Assembly: GCA_949358305.1 (NCBI GenBank)
Contig: OX442316.1
Span: 9,674,001 to 9,734,000 of the forward strand
Source of the DNA: Strigamia acuminata
Taxonomy: Eukaryota; Arthropoda; Chilopoda; Geophilomorpha; Linotaeniidae
DNA: 60,000 bases
Direction: 5' to 3'
The position numbers were made by a program, and so were the translations under genes. The notes below the pieces were generated by a model. It was not told the origin of the DNA and did no database searches. It saw only the letters and a program-made list of their open reading frames with translations. This document shows, one piece after another, positions 38,895-49,263 of the stretch (its first letter is position 1; each line of letters starts with the position of its first letter).

Positions 38895-39779
38895 TAAGTA
38901 GTTGTCCTTTTATTTGTTATATATAAGTTATATATAATTAATTAAGTAATGTAATGTAAAGAAAAATTATTTTTTTGAAAATAAACACAATTTCTGGTAA
39001 CACATATTTCTTTAAATTTTTTTCTCTAAATTTATAAATAGGTATTATCAGAAAAAAAAAGTTATTTAAATAAACCCTCCAGCATGAAATAAACCATCCA
39101 AAAAAATTCAGGGAAAACCCAATGAGGAAAAGTATGACATCATGTGATTAATCATGACCGGAAATTAGCTGAGTATTCTCTTATTACACGTGGTACAGCC
39201 ACACATGTCGTTTCAACACACAAACATCCAAAACGATCGTCTACGAGCTGGATTTTTACAGCAATTTGAAGTGTTTTCATGTGCTTTTCACAGAGTTCAC
39301 ACATGAGATTGTAGGTAGGTTCTGACGTATTATTATGAAACTTTTGGTTGATGAACTTTTGATAAGACTAGACGAGAGAGAGATGACAGTGGTGTGATTG
39401 ATTGAAATTTAAACTAACATTGCCCGCTGTAATACACAGTTGTCAGCTAAAATATATCTATGTTTAATTAGGAAAACGATTAAAAGAAAGCAAATAACCT
39501 TTTGAGCGTAGCTGTGTGACTCAGGCGAAGGAACTGGGCGAGGCTCTTTTGTTTGTTTGGTTGTTACTAAAACGCGCGCTCAGAGTTTTCGTGTTATTAT
39601 ATTTGTTATACCATTGTTTTACCTGACAAGTTGATATTTATTTACAGCTCACATTTGTACACATAAGTGCTGCTCTTTCTTTAGTCGATATTTTTCTATC
39701 TACGTGTTTAATATTATTGCGATTTTTTCATGGCTGCGGAAACCATTAGGAAGAAAAAGGAAATGAAATCTTATTGATT
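38895..39779. other. Spacer between NLR 1 and NLR 2
   Basis: No gene seen; presumably the NLR 2 promoter. No canonical TATA box near its start. Confidence 0.45.
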
Positions 39780-42700
39780 ATGGACGAGGTTGCTTTGGAT
39801 TTAGCTGCATCAATTCAATGTAAGTAACTAAAAAAAATAGTATTTTTAAGTTTTTAAATTAAAACCCAACTTCCTTTTTAAATTTCAGACTTATTAGAAA
39901 ACGGTTCTTTCCAAGGAGGAATTCTACAAATTGGTAATTATCAGAACGTGGCAACTAGAACTTTCATTTACTAAATATTTGTGTGTACGGTGCTGGTAGC
40001 TGGTGGCGGGTAACAGAACAGCGATTGTGGTGCTTGGAGACCTTGAACCTGGGTACGGGCATGGGCATTAAATGGAGGCCCACCAGTTTATTGTTTTGAA
40101 TATCAGTAGGGCAGTCGATCTCGGGATCGAAACAGATTGAGAAGTTGATTATTCAAAAAATACAGCATGCTTCATGAATAAAGAGATGCTGGATGCTATT
40201 CGCACTTAGATCCTTATCCCGACCTTAGTGCCCTCTACTAATTAGTGGCTCTAATTGATAAATATTTTTTAGGAAATGAAAATTCTGTTACCATTTGTAC
40301 GGGTAATGAGGCGGTAGAAAACAGCAGTGATGATTGTGGTACGTACAATTCATTTACAAACGAAATAATTATTATTCACAAAATGCTGTTAATAATTCTT
40401 TCTGTATAAAGCCAAGGAACTTGAATTCTCATTGAAAGAAATTTATAAACAACTGACTCTGCCCAAGTTATCATGGCTGGACGAAGGAATGGATTTGGCG
40501 CTCAATACTTTTTACATGGAATTGCAATTGGACAAGGATAAAAGATTGATCAAGTTAGAAGACTTATTTAATTGCAGTTGTAATTGTAATCGACTATTAA
40601 TCGAAAGCCAACCTGGCTATGGCAAGACAACACTCTGTATCAAATTGCTGTACGATTGGGCGAATGATGCACCTTACACTGAGCAATTTGAACTGGCTTT
40701 TTTAATTCCTCTTAAAAATTTGCCCGAAGAAGGGATTGAGGATGGATTAGCTGCCATTCTTCCAGATTGTGGGATTGATAAAAATCGTTTAATGGACGTT
40801 ATTATCAAAATGGGGGATCGTGTTTTGATAGTACTCGATGGATTTGATGAGTTAAGCCAAAGTCATAGGCAAAGTGTTCTCAGGGTGATGTATCGTCAAA
40901 GGTTTTGCAATGCTACTGTAATTCTAACTACCAGAGTTGGCGAATTTTATGTGCAGGCTGAAGAGTTGGAAAAGATTTTCGGTAGTGCGGCATTTAAAAA
41001 AGAATTTACAAATGTCAAATACACAATCACGGGAATAAATGAATTTGAAGTGAACAAATTTGTTAACAACATCGGTCCACACTGTGACGTTGACCGTCTG
41101 AATAGATTGGCTAAAATTAATCCCGAGTTGTTCCAATGTCCCCTGTTTGTCATTATGTTTGCATTTCTCTCCTCCTGCAGTGAAAATATCGACGAGTTGA
41201 ACACCCAAACGAAACTTTATTGCTCTCTGTTTAACTGCGTCATAAAAAATAGTCTTTCTAGAGATAAGAAGTGTTTTTCTAAGGATTTTAACATATTTGA
41301 CTTAGAAGAAAAATCGTCCGATTGTGAAAAAGGAATTTTACAAGAATTTGGAAAATTTATTAAAAAGTCAGGTGGTGTGTTTAAGTTGCAGTTTGAAGTT
41401 TTTCCGTTGACTGAAAAAGTGTATAAATTAGGATTTCTGGTTAAGCATAAAAAAATGTCACTATTCAAAACCACGTCACATTTTGAGGCGTTCCACAAAT
41501 CCGTTTTGGAGTTTGTTCTAGCTTATTCACTGTGGCTTGAATGTGCAAGGGTAAAATTCGAGCTGACTCAAGACATTTTAAAGGGAATCATTGGTATCTT
41601 TAATCAACAAAAAAGTGCTCAAATTTTGCCTTTTTTTATCGGTTTGTGTGAAAATAACTTATTTAAGTTGCTTGATTATTTAAAAAAATATATCAGGCTT
41701 TATTCGAACGTGGAAGAATGCATATGGGAATTAATTTCTCTCAATAAGTTGAACACTAATTTGTTACGAGAGTTTTGTGATTTTATGCCCTTTCATTCAT
41801 ACGCTTCTTCGTCTAGTGTAGACGAATTAAAGTTAAATCTTGTTGCTGGCAGTGTTAGGAAAGTGTGCATTCTTGATGATGAAGATGACGTGGTTTTACC
41901 AAATTTGTTAATTCCACAATTGCGCTTGATCGTGACGGGTGGAAATAAAGTTGCCAACCGAACGTTTTCATATCTAGAGAATGTGAATTGTGACAATTTT
42001 ATTCTCGATTTTCAGTTCGAAACTATTGATTTTGACACTTTCCAGACGTACTTTCAAAGTTTCCTAGTAATTAACAGCAAAAGGAATATAATAATTAATT
42101 TAAATTCGGAAACATTCGATAAATTGCAAACAGATTTTAAATTTGGAGGAATTAAAATCGACCACGTCGAATGTAAATTGTCTGGAAAAGATGTCAAGGA
42201 ATTCGATCGTTTTACTCGTTTTACAAACGCACTCAGAGTACACTCACTAATAAAATGTGAGATTCTGGAAAACACATTTACTAGTCGAAACTCTTTAATT
42301 GACATATTTGTGTTATTACCTACCTCCGCAGAAGCAGTGGTTGTGGTTAAATGTGGAGAAAGAGTTGTTTTTAATGTTAAGGATTTGTCTGAGCAGGAGA
42401 GAAAAGAATGGTATAAAAATGTGAGCGAAGGCGTGATCACTTCGAGTTCGGGTTATAAACGGATCAATTATTTAAACGTAAATACTCCTGATTGTAATAT
42501 ATTGGGGTCCGTTTTAAAAGTTACATCCGTATCAACATTGCGGTGTTTATCTATGCACTTACTGAATGCGTTTGACACGATACCATCTCGCTGGCCTGGT
42601 TTTATTCACCTTGTAGTGTTGAGTCTCATATTAAGTCAAGGTCTGAATCCTAATTTTTGGAGGAAAATTTCAAAATTTCGAAATTTGAATTGTTTGGAAT

Positions 42701-43173
42701 TGCAAATGATGGGCGTACTAAAGCCTTCCGATCACGTTGATGCTCTCTTAGATTGCATTTTGTCACTACCCCTCACTAGTTTGTCCTTTCATTTAGAGGT
42801 TGTAGATGACAATGAATTTCCCAAGTGTCTAATTCAAAAGTTTAAAGAAGTTTGTTGTCGGAGGACATCGTATACTTTGAATTCACTTTGCATTGTAAGT
42901 GTTCTCGGATGTAATCCCACACTCGTCTCTGATCTATTGGAATGTGTCAAGTTGAAGTTGTTGCTTAAAGTGCAGTTTTTTATCAACCCTGATGTGTGGA
43001 CTGATATCGTGAGCAAAATTCACATCGATTATTCGATTTTTAACGTGGTGCTTAAAGTGTTTGATGTGCATAGTAGTGATAATGAAATCCCTAACCTGCC
43101 TACCGCATTTTTAATACATGTTGATTCAACGAAAACTATTTCGTATTTTCAAATACAACTAAAAAATCTCTAA
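39780..43173 (+). CDS. NLR protein 2: RHIM-like motif + NACHT + leucine-rich C terminus
   Basis: Exons 39780-39819, 39889-39933, 40273-40338 and 40412-43173; 970 aa, same four-exon, phase-1 plan as NLR 1. The N-terminal tail has LQIGNENSV (residues 26-34). Walker A is QPGYGKTTLC, Walker B VLIVLDGFDEL, sensor-like motif TTRVGEF. The NACHT half is almost identical to NLR 1, including 231 identical bases, while the C-terminal half is clearly more diverged and differs by small indels. This looks like a recent duplicate, or a pair homogenised by conversion in the NTPase. The C terminus ends ISYFQIQLKNL, like the other two. Minus-strand frames here are shadows. Confidence 0.88.
39912..40297 (+). 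other. RHIM-like motif of NLR 2 (split by an intron)
   Basis: Encodes G-I-L-Q-I-G|N-E-N-S-V-T-I; the intron 39934-40272 splits the Gly codon, exactly as in NLR 1. Leu instead of Ile/Val at the first core position. Confidence 0.65.
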
Positions 43174-43543
43174 TTTTTTATGCTTAAATTTTTTGTACTA
43201 CATTTCTTGTGCCATTTTTAAATATTTATTTTTGTTTTACCAAATGGTATAATTTTTAATGTACATAAAGATATTTTTTGGAAGATTGTCTGTTATTTTT
43301 TGCTGTGAAAAATTACAAAACGTTTGGTGTTGAACTGAAGATCTCCAAATTACACCATTTTTAGTAAATAGTGATTCATTTCCGAAGAGTATTATTTCCT
43401 ATGACCCTTTCCAAAGAGTTGGAAGTAAGAGTTCACATTCTTCTTGCTGGTTAAGGCTGTGGATGCAAGTATAAGCTTGTGTGTAAGTTTTTTTTTTGTT
43501 TTTCTTTTTGCTGCACATTTGTGAGAAATTCCACAATGGGTTA
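43174..43543. other. 3' flank of NLR 2
   Basis: No gene seen. It ends in an 8-bp direct repeat (ATGGGTTA, 43536-43543) flanking the next element. Confidence 0.4.
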
Positions 43544-44471
43544 GAGGCGCATGATATATCGCGAAAAAAGAAATCGCGAATCCCAAAAAAGCGACATTTG
43601 AAATCGCTACTTGTGAAATCGCGAATCGTGTTAGCGCAAACTCTCACTGGCGCGAACTCAAACTGGCGCTAAGTGAACACGCGCGAAAAAAGCAATCGCG
43701 AAATAAACAAATCGCGAAAAATCGCGAAAAAAGCAATCGCGAAATAAATAAATCGCGAAAAATCGCGAATAAAACAAATCGCGAATAAAACAAATTGCGA
43801 ATAAAACAAATTGCGAATAAAACAAATCGCGAAAAATCGCGAAAAAACACAAACATCACAAACATCACAAACAGCAAATAATCGAGTCAACGAAACGACT
43901 AAAATAAATACCTGAATTGAACAAAACGACTAAAATAAACATCTAAATTGATCAAGAACACAAAAACATTGTGATAAAATCAAAGTTCTGTCAATATGAC
44001 ATCCGCGTTCTATTAAAGTATTTTACGGAACTTGTCATACCATTTCCGAAGACAAATTTCCGGCCACAAACACCAACTTCCTTAAATTTAAAAAAGGGCG
44101 TGGGCGAGGACGTGGCCGAGCTTCGGCAACACTGTAAAGTTTTTCTGTTCGTTCTTTGTTTCATTTTGTTAATAAGTTAAATAAATAGTTTCAATTTTTT
44201 GCATTTTTTCGATTTTTTCAATTTTTTGCATTTTTTCCATTTTTTCCATTTTTTTCGATTTTTCCTCAATTTCGCGTTTTCTTAATTTCGCGTTTTCTTT
44301 TTTCGAATTTTTTGTAACATTTCGCTAAAGTTTGATTCGCGATTTCTTTTTTCGCGATTTTTTCTTTCGCGATTCCTTTTTTCGCGCCTACTTCCGTATG
44401 AAAAAACAAATCCCGATTTTCGCGATTCCTTCTTTTCGCGATTTCTTTTTTCGCGATACATCCGCCACCCC
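43544..44471. mobile_element. Non-autonomous TIR element with CGCGAAAAA-rich arms (928 bp)
   Basis: A perfect 24-bp inverted repeat (TATCGCGAAAAAAGAAATC plus GCGAA) lies at 43557-43580 and, reversed, at 44435-44458, inside less perfect outer ends (left GAGGCGCATG; right, reversed, GGGGTGGCGGATG). The left arm holds many direct copies of an AAATCGCGAA(T/A)AAAAC-type unit; the right arm holds inverted ones. Directly flanking is ATGGGTTA on both sides (43536-43543 and 44472-44479), an 8-bp duplication as in hAT. No transposase. The minus frames with repeated FAICFIR-like peptides are translations of the repeat, not genes. Confidence 0.65.
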
Positions 44472-44479
44472 ATGGGTTA

Positions 44480-45343
44480 TAATTTTTTTTCAAGGATTCA
44501 AATTATATTGGTTCGGAATTTAAATATTCACAGGAAAAACCCAAAGGTTGATTTGTGATAACTGATGTGTGTCCAGCCGAGCACATTCATTCTCTTTTCA
44601 TTTATTTCTGTATTGTTGATGACAGTACAGGATGGATTACTAAAATTGGATGTTAATAGAGGATTTATTCCTGAGAAAAGTATACTTTGTAGAGACTACA
44701 AAAGCCTTCAAACTTTTTATTACTTTAAAATTACCTGGAATTTTTTTCCTCACCTCCAAGTTGAAAATAATTAATACATTTTTCAGCACGTGTCGTATAA
44801 ATTGCTTAGATTATACTTTTTTTGTCTAATTATATTTGTTGATTTATGGCATTTTAAATGTTCCAAACATTTATTATTCGATTGAAAAATATTTTTCGAA
44901 TTTCAATTTGTCATACAAGGCCAGCAGGTTCTGATGAAAACAATCATGGAAATCTAAAATTTAAAAATGCCGTGGTTTATTTTCTTTTTTTTCAAAAATA
45001 GTTTTTATTTTTCTTTTCTCAAAAACAATCAATGAAAAAAAAATCTTTTTTAATTGCCAATTACCGTAAATCCTCTTTTAAAACCAGTGCAGAAGGGGAG
45101 TTATTTGAGGATCTGATTCGTATCGAAGGAATATAGAGACCAGTGAAAGAAAATAGACTTTGTCAAAAGAATATACGTATATAATTTATTAATCAGGCCT
45201 ATGGTAAGATTAGCGTATTTTTAATTGTCATTTAATTTTTTTAATAAAACAACAAAGTGATACGCATATGAAATAGAAGTTTAAAAAATTTTATTAATCA
45301 TCTTTTCAGAATAAAATCATAAAATACTTACCGTACGCAAGAA
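44480..45343. other. Spacer before NLR 3
   Basis: AT-rich; no gene supported. The 69-codon plus frame at 44565-44774 has a hydrophobic start, but no splice partner or domain. Confidence 0.4.
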
Positions 45344-48300
45344 ATGATGGAGTTGAATGTCAAACCAGAGTTAGCTTTATTGAGTAAGTAAGATTGTAAG
45401 AAACTATTTGGTTGTTAAAATAAGTAATAAACAGCCTGTTTTATCAATGTAGATTTTCTGCAGACGAATGATCTCAGTAAAGGAATAATACAAATCGGTA
45501 ACTTCTTACATCATAAGTATATAACGGAAGAAATACGAACATATTTAGAAATATAATAGCTTTGTGCTGAGCACCTTCTGACAGAAGCTGCTCAGCAATT
45601 CAGCACGACTGAATTAAATGAAAATTTGAACATATAAAAATGAATAGAGCATACGAGTTAAAATTTAATTATTCATGTTTTTAGGTTATAAAAATTCAGT
45701 TTCCTTGGCATCATATGCGGAGGTAAACAACTCTAGTGAAGACAATGGTACGGTTTAGTTATTAAAACAGTTTATAATTTATTTAAATCCTCAAATTATT
45801 AATTATTTATTAAAGCCACGAAGCTTGAATTAGCTCTAAAGGAAATTTATAAACAACTTTCATTGCCCCAATTGTCATGGATGGACGAAGGAATGGATTT
45901 GGCCCTTGATACGTTTTACATGGAACTTCAATTAGATGATAGAGAAAAAAAACTTATTTTGTTAGAAGACATATTTAAATGCGGCTGCAATCGGCTTTTA
46001 ATTGAAGGCAAACCTGGATTTGGCAAGACTACTTTGTGCGTTAAATTATTGCACGATTGGGCCAACGGTGCGTCATACACCGCACAGTTTAAATTGGCTT
46101 TTTTGATTCCTCTGAAAAATTTGCCTGAGGACGGTATCGAGGAAGGGTTGGCTGCCATTCTTCCAGATTGCGGAATTGATAAAAGTGACTTAACAAATGT
46201 AATAACGGAAACCGGAAAAGAAGTTTTAATCGTATTAGATGGATTTGATGAGTTATCCAAAAGTGTGAAACAAAATGTGCTCAGAGTTGTGTATCGTCAA
46301 ATGTATTGCGAAGCAACGGTGGTATTCACCTCTAGATATGGTGAATTTTACCCACAAACTGATGATTTAGAAGAGATTTTTGGTGCGTCAGCCTTTCAAA
46401 AAGAGTTTTCAGAAGTGAAATACATTATTACAGGAATTGGGGAAAGAGAAATTACCAAATTCATCAATAGAGTCAGTCCATTTTGTGACATTCAGCGCTT
46501 AGAGAAAGTATCGCAAAGTAACCCGGAGTTATTCCAATGTCCTCTTTTTGTAGTTATCTTTACATTTCTCGCTTCTTGCAGCGAAGATGTCGACAGTTTG
46601 GACACAAAGACGAAGCTGTATCGGGCTTTATTCAATTGCATTATCAAAAACAGTCTTGCGAGAGATAAAAAGAAAACGTGTGATCATTTCGATATATTTA
46701 ATGTCGAAGAAAAGTCTTCAGAGGTGTATCAGGAAATTTTACAAGAATTCGGGGAACTTGTTATTCAAAATTTAATGGAATTTAAGTTGCAGTTTAATGT
46801 GAGTCGTTTCACTGAGCAAGTGTACAAACTAGGGTTTCTTATTAAGCACAGGAAAATGTCACTTTTCAAGACGACATCGCACTTTGAAGTATTTCACAAA
46901 TCCATATTAGAATTTGCTGTAGCTTATTCCATTTGGCGAAAATGTGTGATGCTGAATTTTGATCTGACTGATGAAATTGTACAGACTTTAGTTTGTATCT
47001 TTATGCATCAGAAAAACACTCAAATTTTGCAATTTTATTTTGGTTTATGCGAAAATAACTTGCTCAAAATGCTCGGTTATTTTCAATTGTACGCCAGCAT
47101 GTATTGGAGCATAGAAGAGTTTGTGTGGGAATTAATCACTCATATTAAGTTAGATACAAATTTGTTGAAACAATTTTGCAATTTTATGCCTTTTCACTGT
47201 TACGCCTCTTCTGTTACCACCGATGAATTGAAATTAGGACTTGAATCTGGACGTATAAAGAAATTGTGTCTTTTAGCTGATGATGTAACGCACTTGCCCA
47301 AGGTTCTCATTCCAGAACTGCGTTTGATTGTGACCGACACAAAAAATGATTTAAACTTCTCCCACTTACAAGATGTACGTTGTTCGAACTTCGTCCTTGA
47401 TTTTCTGTACGGAAACATCAATCCACACGTTTTTCAAACTTGTTTGCAAGCCGTTAACATCATTAAAAGTGGCAGAAATATCATGATTAATTTTAATTCT
47501 GAAACAATCAGGAAAATGCCATCTGACTTTTATGTTTCAAGGGTCAGAATTGATCAAATTGAATGTACTGTTAGTGTAAAGGACGAGACTGAATTTGATC
47601 AGATTGGCATGTTTACCACATTTTGCAAAGCGAAATCCTTAAAACTTGTAATTTTAGAAAGTAATTTTTCAAGTCGTAACGACTTACTGGACATTATTCC
47701 CTTACTGCCTACTGCAGATGAAGTGACATTGATAAAAGACAGAGATGAAATTGTTTTCAATCTCCAGGATGTGGCAATGCAGAGAAGGAAAGAGTGGTAC
47801 AAAACTTTAAGCGAGAGGGTAATTAATCAGCAAACAAAATATGTCCGGATTAATTACCTAAATGTCAATTCACCCAATAAAGATTTATTACTGTCTATTC
47901 TGAACCTTACTCTTGTTACCCAATTGCGATGTTTTTCTGGACATTTGACCGTTGCACTCGATGCATTGCCAGCTTCGTGGCCCGGTTTTCCGCATCTTGA
48001 AGATTTGAGTTTGTTATTGTGTAATAACCAAACGCCTAATTTATGGGAAAACATTAAAAAGTTTCAAAATCTGAAATCACTTGAATTACAAATGATGTGG
48101 AAACCCATTTACATCGATCACATTGATGTGATTTTAAATTGCATCTGTTGTCTCGCTATCAGCGATTTATCTTTTCATTTGGAAGTTAAAGATGATGCTG
48201 TGTTTGTTGCCGCATTTATTCGAAAGTTGAAAAAAATATGTTTACAAAAACCATCAAATTACTGTGCTTTGAAAGTAATTAATATCATTAGTATTCAAAA

Positions 48301-48577
48301 TTATGATTGCCTAGTTCTGCCTCAACTGTTAGATTCTTTAAAGTTAGGATTTTTATTTAAAATTCAGTTTATTATTAATCCTGATGTTTGGGCTGATGTT
48401 GTACGTAATACTGTTATCGATCATTCAATTTTCCAGATTTTGCATAACGAATATTTGTGTGAAAATACGTCTAATGGTGGGAGTGAAATTGCTAAGCTTC
48501 CCACTGCGTTTAGTAGACCTCCCGACCCAACAAAAAATGTATCGTATATACAAATACAATTAAAAATGACACGGTAA
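45344..48577 (+). CDS. NLR protein 3: RHIM-like motif + NACHT + leucine-rich C terminus
   Basis: Exons 45344-45383, 45453-45497, 45685-45747 and 45816-48577; 969 aa, same intron phases as NLR 1 and 2. The N-terminal tail has IQIGYKNSV (residues 26-34), the best RHIM match of the three. The pre-NACHT block (SLPQLSWMDEGMDLAL) and NACHT motifs are conserved: GKPGFGKTTLC, VLIVLDGFDEL and TSRYGEF. It is more diverged from the other two throughout and so is probably the older copy. The C-terminal half has LRR-like lines (HLEDLSLLL, NLKSLELQM) and ends VSYIQIQLKMTR. AATAAA lies at about 48709. Confidence 0.88.
45476..45709 (+). other. RHIM-like motif of NLR 3 (split by an intron)
   Basis: Encodes G-I-I-Q-I-G|Y-K-N-S-V-S-L; compare human RIPK1 IQIGAYNYM. 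The Gly codon is split by intron 45498-45684. Confidence 0.7.
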
Positions 48578-49263
48578 TATGACCTTATAATAATTTTCTA
48601 ATTAACTTTTGCGTCTCTTACAATTCATTGTGTGTTTCTTTTAAGAACAAGTGATCCGATCCTTGTCTATACATTAAAATTTCATAGGGTTTCATCCAGA
48701 ATGAGAGGCAATAAAAATGGGTGGAGTTGTAAAAAGAGTTTAAACATTTCCTATTAAAGCGAAGGTTTCATGAATTCAAAGTTCTTTGTTTTCAATTTTA
48801 CAGAATTAATTTGATTAGTAAATGGTCGATAGTAAAAATTATCACGGTCACAGTGCGCTTTCTATTGTATTGTATTGTATTGTATTGTATTGTATTGTGT
48901 CTGAATTATTTAATAAATATAGTTACCATAATAACGTTGTGAAATGTGTGTCGATTTACAAATCAATTCACTTGTTAGATGCGATCGGTTGAGTTGGGGC
49001 GATTCAATTAGGCAGCTTATTCGTTTGTGGAACGAGGAATGTTGTTGTAGAGAGAAGTCATCAATTGCATACCCTGGGATCAAGGGTGTGGAACTAAGAG
49101 CTCTGTACATTTGGCCTGGCAGACGACTTGGCCTGAGGCATGACTCTATGGATTTGCTTCAATGCCCAAACAACTTTGCCCATAGTTCTTTTACTCATAA
49201 TCCAAAAAAAGGTTGTCAAAGGATGTGTGACTTTTAAGTAATTTGGAGTACCGTCCAGTCTCA
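48578..49263. other. Spacer with a (TATTG)n microsatellite
   Basis: About six copies of TATTG at 48868-48900. The 97-codon plus frame at 48944-49237 has no recognisable domain and is not called. Confidence 0.5.

Noticed and set aside
36448-42440. Several minus-strand frames of 60-160 codons across the NLR genes
   Set aside because: Shadows of the long plus-strand NLR exons; they recur at matching positions in both paralogues only because the coding strand is conserved.
43644-43890. Three overlapping minus frames with repeated FAICFIR/FRDFS peptides
   Set aside because: Low-complexity translation of the TCGCGA-type subrepeats of the TIR element in several frames.
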